Assembly (NCBI GenBank): GCA_035297145.1
Contig: DATGZN010000020.1
Location: forward strand, 1 to 39,735
Source of the DNA: QHXW01 sp035297145
Lineage (GTDB): Bacteria; Acidobacteriota; Terriglobia; Bryobacterales; Bryobacteraceae
Direction of reading: 5' to 3'
DNA: 39,735 bases
Part shown: positions 1-9,184 of the stretch, piece by piece
Numbering within the stretch: the first letter of the stretch is position 1
Layout: each line of letters begins with the position of its first letter
Made by a program: the position numbers and the translations under genes
Notes under the pieces: generated by a model
What the model saw: only the letters and a program-made list of their open reading frames with translations
Databases searched by the model: none
What the model was told of the DNA's origin: nothing

Positions 1-75
1 GTGGTCGGGTGGCACCCGCTCCTCCATCGACACGTAGCTGAACATCCCGCCTTGCTGTTTCTCGTCTCCGCGCAT
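1..75 (-). CDS. Transposase N-terminus, partial (IS5/IS1182-like DDE type)
   Basis: The minus-strand frame from ATG at 75 down to base 1 gives 25 residues that begin MRGDEKQQGGMFSYVSMEER and then continue VPPDH. This is the recognisable opening of DDE transposases of IS5/IS1182-type elements (M-R-G-x-D/E-x-Q-Q-x-x-M-F-S-Y-V-S-x-E-x-R-V-P). The rest of the protein, including the catalytic residues, is outside the window, so activity cannot be judged. The gene reads outward, away from the hydrolase at 306. Confidence 0.65.
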   Translation of the reverse strand, partial: MRGDEKQQGGMFSYVSMEERVPPDH

Positions 76-140
76 AGCGACAAGACGCTTCCAATACTTT
101 CTTGGCTACACACCAACTGGCTTTTTCAACAGTTTCCTAG
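1..140 (-). mobile_element. Insertion sequence end (IS5/IS1182-like), continues past left edge
   Basis: Read on the minus strand, this stretch holds a short leader with CTGTTGAAAAAG (plus positions 121-132), followed by the first 25 codons of a transposase. The leader resembles the terminal inverted repeats common in IS5/IS1182-type elements. The outer boundary is placed near 132-140 by that motif only; the other end lies outside the window, so neither the matching inverted repeat nor a target-site duplication can be checked. Confidence 0.6.
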
Positions 141-246
141 AAGTAATGAACTACAAGGCTCTGTTGTGAGCATTCCAAATGTGGAGCATCGCCCAGAAGA
201 ATATCCATTCTGCATCGTGAATGCAACGGTAGAAGAGAACGTGACA

Positions 247-262
247 GACAGGAATGCCTGTC
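247..262. repeat. Short perfect hairpin upstream of the hydrolase
   Basis: GACAGG, a four-base AATG loop, and CCTGTC form a perfect 6-bp stem 44 bases before the hydrolase start, between it and the insertion sequence end. It could be a leader hairpin or part of a dispersed repeat; no T-run follows. The rest of 141-305 shows no convincing gene. Confidence 0.35.
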
Positions 263-305
263 CTACGAGTTGCAATTGACGCGTGGCTTGGTAATGATGT
301 GAGCC

Positions 306-1442
306 ATGACTCCGAACATGCTGGGCGCGTATGGCGAATGGGCGGCGCGTTCGATCGAGGACCCGCCAAGGTTATCTTTCCGGCAGCCGATGTTCGGCAA
401 TGTGGACGCGTGGCGCGCCGTGGCACGGGCGCGATTCCGTGAGTCGCTGCTTGGTCCGGGCGGTGCTGCTACGCCGGTCCCCGTACTGCAGCATCAGTTA
501 GAGTTCGATGGGCTTTCGATCGAGCATTTGCAGTGGCAACTACCCTACGGACCTCCGACTGAGGCATTAGTGCTCAAACCGGCCGGCGCGCGCGGGAAGC
601 TGCCCGGTGTCGTGGGCCTACACGATCATGGTGGAAACAAATACTTCGGACTGCGCAAGATTACGCGCATGTCGAAGGATCCGCATCCGGCCACGGTGCG
701 GCATCAGGATCATTACTATGGAGGTGCAGCCTGGGCCAACGAATTGGCGCGGCGCGGATACGTCGTGCTGGTGCACGACACCTTCACATTCGGAAGCCGG
801 CGTATGCGCCTTGCGGATTTGCCCGAGAGCATTCGCGGCAGCCTGACCGAGGTGAACCCGGAGGCCGAAGATGAGATCGAGCGATACAACCAGTTCGCCG
901 CTAATCATGAGCACATAGTTGCCAAGAGCCTGTTCAGCGCGGGTATGACGTGGCCGGGCGTGTTCGCGTTTGACGATCAGCGCGCGGTCGACTACTTGGC
1001 CTCGCGGCCCGACGTGGACGCCACGCGCATCGGCTGCGGTGGCCTATCGGGCGGCGGCCTGCGTACGGTGATGCTGACCGGCGCGGATGAGCGGATTCGC
1101 TGTTCGTGCTGCGTCGGAATGATGACAACGTGGCGCGACTACCTGTTGAACAAGTGCTATACCCACACCTGGATGTGCTACGTGCCCGGATTGCCGCGCG
1201 ATCTGGACTATTCCGAGATCCTGGGACTGGGCGTGCCGAATCCTGTGCTCGTATTGAACAATCGCCAGGACCAGTTGTTCGCCATGCCCGAAATGGAACG
1301 GGCGGACCGGATTCTCACCGAGGTATACAAGAAAGCTGGCGCACCGGACCGCTACCGGGCGAGCTTCTACGACGGCCCGCATAAGTTCGACCGGGAGATG
1401 CAGAAGGAAGCCTTCGCCTGGTTCGATCGTTGGCTGAAATAG
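306..1442 (+). CDS. Alpha/beta hydrolase (dienelactone hydrolase / acetyl-xylan-esterase-like)
   Basis: A 378-residue alpha/beta-hydrolase-fold enzyme. The oxyanion region is around residues 104-110 (GLHDHGG). The nucleophile elbow is GLSGGG near 246-251 with Ser248. A candidate acid lies in NNRQDQLF near 315-325 and a late His in DGPHKF near 365. No signal peptide is evident, so it is probably cytoplasmic. Proteins of this size and layout are common in Acidobacteriota and are usually annotated as dienelactone hydrolase family; the substrate (an ester or acetylated sugar) cannot be told. ATG 306 is used; a second ATG 12 bases later is possible. The gene is convergent with gyrA, 47 bases apart. 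Confidence 0.85.
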   Translation: MTPNMLGAYGEWAARSIEDPPRLSFRQPMFGNVDAWRAVARARFRESLLGPGGAATPVPVLQHQLEFDGLSIEHLQWQLPYGPPTEALVLKPAGARGKLPGVVGLHDHGGNKYFGLRKITRMSKDPHPATVRHQDHYYGGAAWANELARRGYVVLVHDTFTFGSRRMRLADLPESIRGSLTEVNPEAEDEIERYNQFAANHEHIVAKSLFSAGMTWPGVFAFDDQRAVDYLASRPDVDATRIGCGGLSGGGLRTVMLTGADERIRCSCCVGMMTTWRDYLLNKCYTHTWMCYVPGLPRDLDYSEILGLGVPNPVLVLNNRQDQLFAMPEMERADRILTEVYKKAGAPDRYRASFYDGPHKFDREMQKEAFAWFDRWLK

Positions 1443-1489
1443 CGATTCCCGCCGCACGCGACCAACTTGGACAGGCAGTAATGGGTGTC

Positions 1490-4027
1490 CTACTGGAGTG
1501 GCAGATCGCTCTGGCCGTTGGCGCCGTTCTTGTCGCCGTCGGGTTCAGCCTCAGGGATTACCGATGCCGCCGCGACTCGATCGCCTTCTTCCATGCGAAC
1601 CACGCGCACGCCTTGCGCGGAGCGGCCCGTTTCGCGGATCTCGCTCGATTCGATGCGAATGATCTTGCCATCCTTGGTGACGATCATCAAATCCGAGTCT
1701 TCCTTCACCGAGAGGATCGCGACCACCTTGCCGGTTTTGGCCGTGGTCTTCATGTTGATGACGCCCTTGCCGCCGCGGTGCGTAAGCCGGTAGTCTTCGA
1801 GCGGTGTGCGCTTGCCGAAGCCCAGCTCGGAGATGGAAAGGATGAGGCCTTCCTTCTCTACGACCTCGGTGCCGACCAGGTAATCGCCATCTTCGAGGTC
1901 CATGGCACGCACACCGCGCGCGGTCCGTCCCATGGGACGCACTTCTTCTTCGTTGAAGCGGATGGCTTGGCCTTCGTGCGAGCCGAGGAAGATGAAATTA
2001 TCGCCGTTCGTCAGATTAGCGGCGATCAGTTGATCGCCTTCGTCGAGTGTAAGCGCCCGAATGCCGCGCGCCATGGGGTTGTCGAACTCGGTGAGCTCGC
2101 ATTTCTTGATGACGCCGTCCTTGGTCACCATCACGATGAACTTGCCGGGCTGGAATTCGCGCACCGCGAGAAAGCCCTTTACGGTCTCGCCTGGCTGAAG
2201 GTTAATCAGGTTCGAGATGTGCTTTCCCTTGCCGATGGTGGCCGCATCGGGGATCTCGTAAATCTTCAGCCAGAAGACCTGGCCGCGATCGGTAAAGATC
2301 AACAGGTAGCTGTGAGTCGAGGCGACCAGGAAGTATTCGACAAAGTCCTCGCTGCGCGTACCCATGCCGATGCGCCCTTTGCCGCCGCGTGACTGCCGGC
2401 GATAGGTGTCGACGGCCGTGCGCTTCAGATAGCCGCCGTGCGTGACGGTTACCGCAACGTCTTCCACGGCAACTAGGTCTTCGAGATGGATTTCGCCCGT
2501 GTCCTCGATGATCTGGGTGCGCCGCGCATCGCCGTATTCCTTTTGTACCTCTTTCAGTTCTTTAACAATCAGCTCGCGCAGGATTTTTTCCGAGCCGAGG
2601 ATCGCCAGATATTCGGCGATGCGGCGCTGGATATCCGCCAGCTCATTGAGGATGTTCTGGCGCTCCATGCCGGTGAGGCGCTGCAACTGCAGCTCGATGA
2701 TGGCCTGCGCCTGCTTGTCACTGAACTCGAACCGCTTCATCAGGGAATCGCGCGCCTCGCGCGGCGAGCCGGAGGCGCGAATCAGCTTGATCACCTCGTC
2801 GAGATTGTCGAGCGCTTTCTGGAATCCGAGCAGGATATGCTCGCGGGCACGTGCCTTGCGCAGCTCAAAATCGGTGCGGCGCCTCACCACCTCGACGCGG
2901 TGGTCGATGAAGTAGCGGATGCAATCGATCAGTCCCAGCTCTCGCGGCTGCCCGTTGACGATGGACAGCATGATCACGCCGAAGCCGATCTGAAGCTGGG
3001 TGTGCTTATACAAATTGTTGAGAATGACTTCTGCCTGTTCGCCGCGCTTCAACTCGAAGACGATGCGCAGACCTTCCCGGTCGCTCTCGTCACGGATCTC
3101 GGAAATGCCTTCAATCTTCTTGTCGTTGACCAAAGCGGCCGCATGCTCGATCAATCGGGATTTGTTCACCTGGTAAGGGATCTCGGTCACCACGATCTGC
3201 TCGCGGTCCTTCCCCATGCGCTCGATGGCGGCTTTCGCCCGCAGCTTGAGCTGACCCCGGCCCTTGGTGTACGCATCAATGATGCCCTGCCGTCCCAGGA
3301 TGAAGCCGGCGGTGGGGAAATCCGGTCCCGGAACCATTTCGAGAATGTGCGCCAAGGGCGTGGCGGGATTCTGAATCAAGGCGATTGTCGCATTGATGAT
3401 CTCGGTGAGGTTGTGCGGAGGGAAATTGGTCGCCATCCCCACGGCGATGCCGGAAGATCCGTTGATGAGCAGGTTCGGAACGCGCGTGGGCAGCACTTCC
3501 GGCTCGACTCGCCGATCGTCGAAGTTGGGCTTGAAATCGACGGTTTCTTTGTCGATGTCCTCCAGCAACGCGGTGTCGATGGGAGATAGCCGCGCCTCGG
3601 TATACCGGTAAGCGGCCGGCGGATCGCCGTCGATGGAGCCGAAGTTACCCTGCCCGTTAATCAGCGGGTAACGGAGGGAGAAATCCTGCGCCATGCGGAC
3701 CAGGGCGTCATAGACCGCCGTATCTCCGTGCGGATGGTAGTTGCCGAGCACCTCGCCCACGATGCCCGCGCACTTGCGGTAGGCCCGAGTGGGAGTCAGG
3801 CCCATCTCCGACATGGCGTAAAGGATGCGGCGGTGCACCGGTTTCAGCCCGTCGCGAACGTCTGGTAGGGCGCGACCGACGATCACGCTCATCGAATAGT
3901 CGAGATACGACCGGCGCATCTCGTCTTCGATATTGATGGGGACTATGTCGCGGCCGCCGCTGTCACCACCCAGAGGTAGTTGGGGCGGCGGCGGGGGGCC
4001 TTGTGGTGGGTTTCCCTGGTCTGCCAA
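1490..4027 (-). CDS. gyrA: DNA gyrase subunit A
   Basis: An 845-residue GyrA, the breakage-reunion subunit of the type II topoisomerase that introduces negative supercoils. After a Pro-rich N-terminal extension, the canonical core runs from about residue 30. The active-site pair is Arg141-Tyr142 in the motif RYTEAR. In the quinolone-determining region, HPHGDTAVYD has Thr103 and Asp107 at the positions equivalent to E. coli Ser83 and Asp87; Thr there occurs naturally in many bacteria. The C-terminal domain carries a GyrA-box-like SRGGKG and further beta-pinwheel repeats. The start is TTG at 4027, supported by AAGGAG six bases upstream. E. coli GyrA is 875 residues, so this is full length. Confidence 0.98.
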   Translation of the reverse strand: MADQGNPPQGPPPPPQLPLGGDSGGRDIVPINIEDEMRRSYLDYSMSVIVGRALPDVRDGLKPVHRRILYAMSEMGLTPTRAYRKCAGIVGEVLGNYHPHGDTAVYDALVRMAQDFSLRYPLINGQGNFGSIDGDPPAAYRYTEARLSPIDTALLEDIDKETVDFKPNFDDRRVEPEVLPTRVPNLLINGSSGIAVGMATNFPPHNLTEIINATIALIQNPATPLAHILEMVPGPDFPTAGFILGRQGIIDAYTKGRGQLKLRAKAAIERMGKDREQIVVTEIPYQVNKSRLIEHAAALVNDKKIEGISEIRDESDREGLRIVFELKRGEQAEVILNNLYKHTQLQIGFGVIMLSIVNGQPRELGLIDCIRYFIDHRVEVVRRRTDFELRKARAREHILLGFQKALDNLDEVIKLIRASGSPREARDSLMKRFEFSDKQAQAIIELQLQRLTGMERQNILNELADIQRRIAEYLAILGSEKILRELIVKELKEVQKEYGDARRTQIIEDTGEIHLEDLVAVEDVAVTVTHGGYLKRTAVDTYRRQSRGGKGRIGMGTRSEDFVEYFLVASTHSYLLIFTDRGQVFWLKIYEIPDAATIGKGKHISNLINLQPGETVKGFLAVREFQPGKFIVMVTKDGVIKKCELTEFDNPMARGIRALTLDEGDQLIAANLTNGDNFIFLGSHEGQAIRFNEEEVRPMGRTARGVRAMDLEDGDYLVGTEVVEKEGLILSISELGFGKRTPLEDYRLTHRGGKGVINMKTTAKTGKVVAILSVKEDSDLMIVTKDGKIIRIESSEIRETGRSAQGVRVVRMEEGDRVAAASVIPEAEPDGDKNGANGQSDLPLQ

Positions 4028-4038
4028 GCGTACTCCTT

Positions 4039-4058
4039 AATGGGATGTAAACCCCATT
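4039..4058 (-). promoter_or_regulatory. Leader hairpin just upstream of the gyrA ribosome binding site
   Basis: AATGGG and CCCATT form a 6-bp stem around an 8-base loop. On the gyrA transcript it abuts the Shine-Dalgarno AAGGAG at 4034-4039. It could modulate gyrA translation or weakly terminate the upstream kinase transcript. No convincing T-run follows on the minus strand. Function is inferred only from position. Confidence 0.3.
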
Positions 4059-4087
4059 TTAACATGAACATACGCTGGCGACGGTTT

Positions 4088-6475
4088 CTAATTGAACGGG
4101 GTGAATTGCGGGGGTGCGAACCGTTCGACTTTCTCTAACAAATCGGCCCGGTGGATGGGCTTGGAAATGAAGTCATCCATGCCGGCCGCGTAGCACTTCT
4201 CCTGGTCGGTCTTCATGGCATGGGCGGTCAAAGCGATGATGGGAACGTGCCCGCCGTTTTGGCGCTCGCTCTCGCGAATCGCCGCGGTGGCTTCGTATCC
4301 GTCCATATGCGGCATCTGGATGTCCATGAGGATAAGATCGAAAGTTTGGCGAAGGACCATGGCTACCGCTTCATTGCCGTCTGCCACCACGGTAACGCTG
4401 TGCCCGCGCTTCTCCAGCACTTTCGCTGAGACCCTCTGGTTCACTGGGTTGTCCTCCGCCAAAAGGACGCGGAGGCCGGGGCCACGCCATTCCGGAATTG
4501 CCGGCGCGCCGTTATCCGCCTGCTGGGAACTGGTGTCGAGGGTGGGCAACGCTCGCAGAATGGCTTCGAGCAGGTCGTTTTGGAAAACGGGTTTCACCAG
4601 ATAGAGTTCGACCCCAGCCGCCCGGCACTTCTCCGCGTCTTCCACATGGTGAGCGGAGCTGAGCATCATCACCACGGCGCCGTTGCGGTCGTACTGTTCG
4701 CGGATCCGGCGCGCCAGCTCGAAGCCATCCATTTGTGGCATGTGCACATCGAGCAGGATCAGGCGGAACTGTTGGCCGGCCAGGCGGGCGCGATCGATGG
4801 CTGCTAGCGCTGCCGCGCCATCCGGTGCCGTCACCGGGCGCATGTGCCAACTCTCCAGGAGCTTTTCGAGAATCTTGCGGTTTACGTCATTGTCATCCAC
4901 CACGAGAACAGGCGTGCCGCGCAACGAGGCCAGGCTGGGAGCATGGCTCCCCGTTGCCTCGGCCGGCGCCACTTCAAGCTCGATGTCGAATTGGAAGGTA
5001 CTGCCCGCAGCGGGCTCGCTTGCCACCGTAAGGCTGGAGCCCATGAGCTTCAAAAGCTGTTGTGAAATTGCCAAGCCTAGTCCGGTGCCCCCATAGCGGC
5101 GCGTAGCCGAGCCATCAACCTGGGAGAACAGTTCGAAGATGTAGTCCTGTTTGTCCTTGGGAATGCCGATCCCGGTGTCGCGCACGCTCCAGCGAAGCCG
5201 CACGGCATGCTCCTGTATCGATTCCGCGTCAACGCGCAGCGCAATGTCGCCGTGATCGGTAAATTTGACGGCGTTCCCTAGGAGGTTCAGCAGAATTTGC
5301 CGCAATCGCGCGGCGTCGCCCACCAGCCGATCCGGAACATCCTGGGCCACGTCGCAAGTCAGCTCCAAACCCTTTTCGTCGGCGTGCAATGCCAGGGTTT
5401 TGGCAGCCTCCCGCACCAACCGGCGCAGGGAAAATGGGGCCGGCAGCAGCGCCATCTTGCCCGCCTCGATCTTCGAGAAATCCAGGATGTCATTGATCAC
5501 CGAAAGCAGGGCATCCGCGGAAGTCTTCACGACTGTCATGCACTCATGCTGTTCCGCGGTGAGCTGGGTTTCGAGCGCCAGTTCGGTCATACCGACAATT
5601 CCGTTCATGGGCGTGCGAATTTCATGGCTCATGTTGGCCAGAAACTCGCTTTTCACTCGTGCCAGGCTCTCCGCCCGCTCTTTGGCGGCGGCCAGCTCCT
5701 GGTTGGCGAGCGTCAGCTCGCGTGTGCGCTCGGCCACCTGGTGCTCGAGCCGCTCGCGATGGCTCTCCAGCTCCGCGTCCCGCAATTGGATCTGCGCCAG
5801 CATGTCGTTGAAGGCGTCGATCAGCTCGCCGGTCTCGTCGCGGCCATGCGGCGCTGCGCGGACGGAATAATTTCTGCCCGCGGAGACTTCTCGTGCCGTT
5901 CTCGCCAACGCCAGCAGGGGGCCGGAGATGGTTTGCTGTAATCTTTGGGCGAACAGCATGGAGCCCAGAAGCGAGACGGCGATCACGATTAAGAGGACTA
6001 CAAAGTTCCGCCTCATGCGACCATAGGCCTCCTGCAGGCTGCACCGGATGAGGATGCTGCCAATGGATTCCCCGTCGAGAAGGATGGGCCGCACCACCAG
6101 TAGAGTGGCGCCTTCGAAGTAGAACCCGGTACGCCGCTTTTCGGGGCCATCGCTCGGAACGCCAGGTTGCGCATACTGTGCGAATTGCGCGCCGTCTTTC
6201 GCGAATACCGCCGCCAACAAGATCCGCCGGTCTGTCCGCAAACCCGCAAGAATCTCCTTCGCCGCGTGAGGGTCCTGGAAGGTGAGGGCCGCCGTCACGT
6301 TGGAGCCAAACGCGTCCGCCAGCGTTGAGATTTCTCTTGCCGTCTGCGCGCGCAGGTCTATAGTCGTGAAAACGGTCAGCGCCGCTGAGGCCAGCGTGAG
6401 GGCGACGCAACCGGTCATGAAGATCACCAGGTTCAGTTTGCGCCGGATAGGCAGGTTCTGGAACCAGCGGCTCAT
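4088..6475 (-). CDS. Hybrid sensor histidine kinase with two receiver domains
   Basis: A 795-residue membrane kinase. Transmembrane helices lie at about 13-36 and 158-176 and flank a roughly 120-residue periplasmic region that resembles CHASE8-type sensors. A HAMP domain (about 178-230) and a coiled coil follow. The HisKA domain has the phospho-acceptor His284 in NMSHEIRTPMN. The catalytic domain shows Asn401, DTGIGIP (433-439) and GGTGLGL (462-468). Two receiver domains follow, with Asp576 and Lys628, then Asp718 and Lys772. There is no Hpt domain, so the phosphate must pass to a separate partner or act within the receivers. The ATG overlaps the stop of the YfiR gene by four bases (ATGA), indicating translational coupling. 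The inferred role is the cytoplasmic output of the receptor/YfiR module encoded upstream. Confidence 0.93.
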   Translation of the reverse strand: MSRWFQNLPIRRKLNLVIFMTGCVALTLASAALTVFTTIDLRAQTAREISTLADAFGSNVTAALTFQDPHAAKEILAGLRTDRRILLAAVFAKDGAQFAQYAQPGVPSDGPEKRRTGFYFEGATLLVVRPILLDGESIGSILIRCSLQEAYGRMRRNFVVLLIVIAVSLLGSMLFAQRLQQTISGPLLALARTAREVSAGRNYSVRAAPHGRDETGELIDAFNDMLAQIQLRDAELESHRERLEHQVAERTRELTLANQELAAAKERAESLARVKSEFLANMSHEIRTPMNGIVGMTELALETQLTAEQHECMTVVKTSADALLSVINDILDFSKIEAGKMALLPAPFSLRRLVREAAKTLALHADEKGLELTCDVAQDVPDRLVGDAARLRQILLNLLGNAVKFTDHGDIALRVDAESIQEHAVRLRWSVRDTGIGIPKDKQDYIFELFSQVDGSATRRYGGTGLGLAISQQLLKLMGSSLTVASEPAAGSTFQFDIELEVAPAEATGSHAPSLASLRGTPVLVVDDNDVNRKILEKLLESWHMRPVTAPDGAAALAAIDRARLAGQQFRLILLDVHMPQMDGFELARRIREQYDRNGAVVMMLSSAHHVEDAEKCRAAGVELYLVKPVFQNDLLEAILRALPTLDTSSQQADNGAPAIPEWRGPGLRVLLAEDNPVNQRVSAKVLEKRGHSVTVVADGNEAVAMVLRQTFDLILMDIQMPHMDGYEATAAIRESERQNGGHVPIIALTAHAMKTDQEKCYAAGMDDFISKPIHRADLLEKVERFAPPQFTPFN

Positions 6476-7032
6476 GGTTTGCTCCGGGCCAGTTGGGCGG
6501 GGGCCTTACTGGAAAGCTGCAACAATTTGGCACTAATGCGGAGCCCACTCCGGCTGACAGCCTCGACGTTTATGGCGAAGCGGAACTTGTTTTCGTCTTT
6601 GATGAGCTGGATCATCCCACCCCGCTCCGCGAACCGCTCGCAATCACTCACGGTCAGCGCCCCACTTGCCGTTGCAGCCTCCAGGATGTCGGCAAAATGT
6701 TCCTTGTCTCCGCCGATGAATACTACGTTGCAATGCTGATCAACGGCCCGATTCTCGCTGCGGCGAACAATAACGGGGCGACCCGCAATCGTCTTTCCCC
6801 TCACGCTCTGCTTGAGCTCGTCATACAACGGTTCCACGCCAATCACGCAAAAAGAGAGGCTGTCATCGCTGGAAGAACCCGGGCCGGGCCACTCCACGAA
6901 CTTCGCAAAATTGTAGACGAACGCCACTTTTACTTGTAGCTCCAGGCTTGCTTCCGGCGGCTCCGCGGCGCAGCAGGCCACCGCCGCTCCGGCCAGGAGC
7001 AGACGCAGAGCGCGTTCCATGGGCCAGGACAT
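6472..7032 (-). CDS. YfiR family periplasmic protein (DUF4154)
   Basis: A 186-residue exported protein. A hydrophobic signal segment (about 8-23) ends in AVACC-AA; it could be a lipoprotein signal or a type I cleavage site. The body matches the YfiR/DUF4154 pattern: KVAFVYNFAKFVEWP, CVIGVEPLYDEL, GRPVIVRR, and a late RFAINVEAVSRSGLRIS. In Pseudomonas, YfiR is a periplasmic repressor of the diguanylate cyclase YfiN; here the neighbour is a histidine kinase, so regulation of that kinase's sensor domain is inferred. The start overlaps the receptor stop by one base (TGATG) and the stop overlaps the kinase start by four. An internal ATG four codons in is an alternative start. Confidence 0.9.
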   Translation of the reverse strand: MSWPMERALRLLLAGAAVACCAAEPPEASLELQVKVAFVYNFAKFVEWPGPGSSSDDSLSFCVIGVEPLYDELKQSVRGKTIAGRPVIVRRSENRAVDQHCNVVFIGGDKEHFADILEAATASGALTVSDCERFAERGGMIQLIKDENKFRFAINVEAVSRSGLRISAKLLQLSSKAPAQLARSKP

Positions 7033-9065
7033 CAGAAGCTCCAGGAAACCTTTCCGAAAAAGCTGCGCTGCACCTCGAAACGCACGTTGGGACCCTCATC
7101 GGGAAGGTAGAACTCGACGTGCCGGGGATCGAGCAGATTTTGCCCGGAGATGCTGAATTCCAACTGAGGCGAAGCACGCCACGACAAGTGCATATCGAGG
7201 CGCGCATAGGCCGGCACCGCCTGATCCGGTATGCCTCCGACGAAAAAGAGCGCACTGTCCCATGTCGTACGGCGAGGCAGGTTCAGCTCGGATCGGATCT
7301 GCCAGCTATGGCCCGGGCTGGCGCCGAGTGCCGACGCAGCGTGGCTGGTTGGATAGGCGTCAAGATCCAGACTGAGCCACGAATAACTGCCGGTAACTTT
7401 CCAGCGCTTCACTGGAATATAGGTAGCAGCCACTTCCATGCCTCGGCCGGTACCCTTGAGCAGGTTGCCGTAGGTAAGAGGGACAAGTAGATATTGCGGG
7501 GACAACCATTGGGGTTGACCCGGCTCAATCGTCGCCAGGTGGTCATAGCGGTTGTAGAACACGGTGGCGTCGAGAGAAATGGATTCCGCCACTTGCGTCC
7601 GGTAGCCGGCTTGATATCCCAGCAACGTCTCGGAAAGTTGTTTGGGATTCCCGGAAAGCGAAACGACTGCCAATACGCCACCGGGTTGAGCGGTCACGGA
7701 CTCAACGGCCTGAATGTTTTCCTCCAAACGAGACGGAGTGCGAACGGCGCGTGAGACAGCCGCCCACAGCGCGTGCCTTGCGGTTGGCGTCCACATCAGC
7801 CGCGCGTCCGGCTGTACTTCGAAACCGGTAAAAACGTTGTGCTCGATTTTCGATCCGGCGGTTATGAAAAGCTGGTCGGCAATCAGGCGGATTTCATCCT
7901 GTAGGAAGAAACTGTACAAGGTTTCCGCACGCGAGGGTGGATCGAGGCTGGCCACAAAGCTCCCCAACGTGTTGTCGACCGTCCGACGCACCTCGAAGCC
8001 CCATTGCAACTCCTGACGAGATGAAATCTCCCAGCGGTGCTGAAAGTCCAGGTCGAGCGTGGTGAGCTGGTCGCCGCCGATCTCGCCGAGCCGGGCATAG
8101 CGATCGAAATAGATCTGAAGGTCCGTCTCAGAACCGCCGGACAGACGATGCTGCCAGCGCGCCAATGCGTTGCCCCCGGTCGGGTTGGCGGAGGCGCCAT
8201 CCAACTGTAGGTAGGGCGGAGTGAGAGTCGGCACCGAATAGCTTTGACCAATCCGGCTGCCGTAGCCATCACCTAGAAAGACAAATGCGTCGCGCTCGGA
8301 CTCATCCCAGTCCACACGGAAGCCCACATGCCCCAAGTACCAATTGTCCACATAGGCGCCGCCATTCTGGTTGTAGACGCCGTCGTGGTTGCTATAAGTC
8401 CCAAAAATCCGATAAAAGGCGTCGGGACCGAGGGCATCGCCATACCGAACGCTGCCTTGTGCCAGAGGCTCATTTCCGCCGCCGGCCGTCACAAGGCCCC
8501 CTTGGGTCTGCTTGGCGGGCTTGGTGATGATGTTGATCACACCGTTCACGGCGTTGGCGCCCCACATGGTCGCTCCCGGCCCTCGAATCACTTCGATGCG
8601 GTCAATGTCATCCAGCGGCACGTCGAGAGTGTCCCAGTAAACGCCCGAAAACATGGTCGTATACACGCACCGTCCGTCGACCAGCACGAGCAACTTGTTG
8701 GCGAAGCGGCCATTGAACCCGCGGGCTGTGATGGCCCATTGATTGGACGAGATGCGCGCCACCTCCACGCCAGGGGCCAAGCGCAGGAGCTCCGGGATGC
8801 TGGTGAGGCCTGAGCGTCGGATGTCTTCCTGCGTGATTACGTACACGGCGGCTGGAACCTGGTTGAGTTTTTGCTCCTTCTTTGCGACCGAGGTGACTTC
8901 GATTTGCATGAGCTCTTCAATCGTGGCCTCGGTCAGATCCCGTGCTTCCTGAGGAGTATCAGGGGATGCCACCGGGACAGCCGCGGCCATGACCAGAAAG
9001 ATCATCGCGATCTGGCGCAGCTTCCGTTGGGCTGCCTGGTGGCAACGGGAAATGTGACGCTCCAT
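7032..9065 (-). CDS. TonB-dependent outer membrane receptor
   Basis: A receptor of about 677 residues with a signal segment (about 20-35). A short acidic stretch DLTEATIEELMQIEV follows, typical of receptors encoded beside YfiR proteins. The plug domain is at about 58-165, with LVLVDGR, the RIEVIRGPGATMWGANAVNGVINIITK region and ARGFNGR. A beta-barrel follows, ending in the aromatic FFGKVSWSF typical of BamA-recognised outer membrane proteins. It has no carboxypeptidase-regulatory N-terminal domain, unlike the Oar receptor at the right edge. Ligand unknown; BtuB/FepA-like in architecture. ATG 9065 is preferred over the TTG one codon earlier. It is the first gene of a three-gene coupled operon. 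Confidence 0.92.
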   Translation of the reverse strand: MERHISRCHQAAQRKLRQIAMIFLVMAAAVPVASPDTPQEARDLTEATIEELMQIEVTSVAKKEQKLNQVPAAVYVITQEDIRRSGLTSIPELLRLAPGVEVARISSNQWAITARGFNGRFANKLLVLVDGRCVYTTMFSGVYWDTLDVPLDDIDRIEVIRGPGATMWGANAVNGVINIITKPAKQTQGGLVTAGGGNEPLAQGSVRYGDALGPDAFYRIFGTYSNHDGVYNQNGGAYVDNWYLGHVGFRVDWDESERDAFVFLGDGYGSRIGQSYSVPTLTPPYLQLDGASANPTGGNALARWQHRLSGGSETDLQIYFDRYARLGEIGGDQLTTLDLDFQHRWEISSRQELQWGFEVRRTVDNTLGSFVASLDPPSRAETLYSFFLQDEIRLIADQLFITAGSKIEHNVFTGFEVQPDARLMWTPTARHALWAAVSRAVRTPSRLEENIQAVESVTAQPGGVLAVVSLSGNPKQLSETLLGYQAGYRTQVAESISLDATVFYNRYDHLATIEPGQPQWLSPQYLLVPLTYGNLLKGTGRGMEVAATYIPVKRWKVTGSYSWLSLDLDAYPTSHAASALGASPGHSWQIRSELNLPRRTTWDSALFFVGGIPDQAVPAYARLDMHLSWRASPQLEFSISGQNLLDPRHVEFYLPDEGPNVRFEVQRSFFGKVSWSF

Positions 9066-9184
9066 CAATAGAGAGTTCGGCGTAACTGACGGAATTCTTT
9101 AGCCTTGCACCGCACCGGAGGGTTTACCGCGCGCTGGAAGCACCTCCATTGATGCCGCGCGCTGGTTGGCGTATGATGCTCGCT

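Noticed and set aside
1430..2392. Plus-strand frame of 320 codons opposite gyrA
   Set aside because: It is the complement of strongly conserved gyrA codons and has no independent support.
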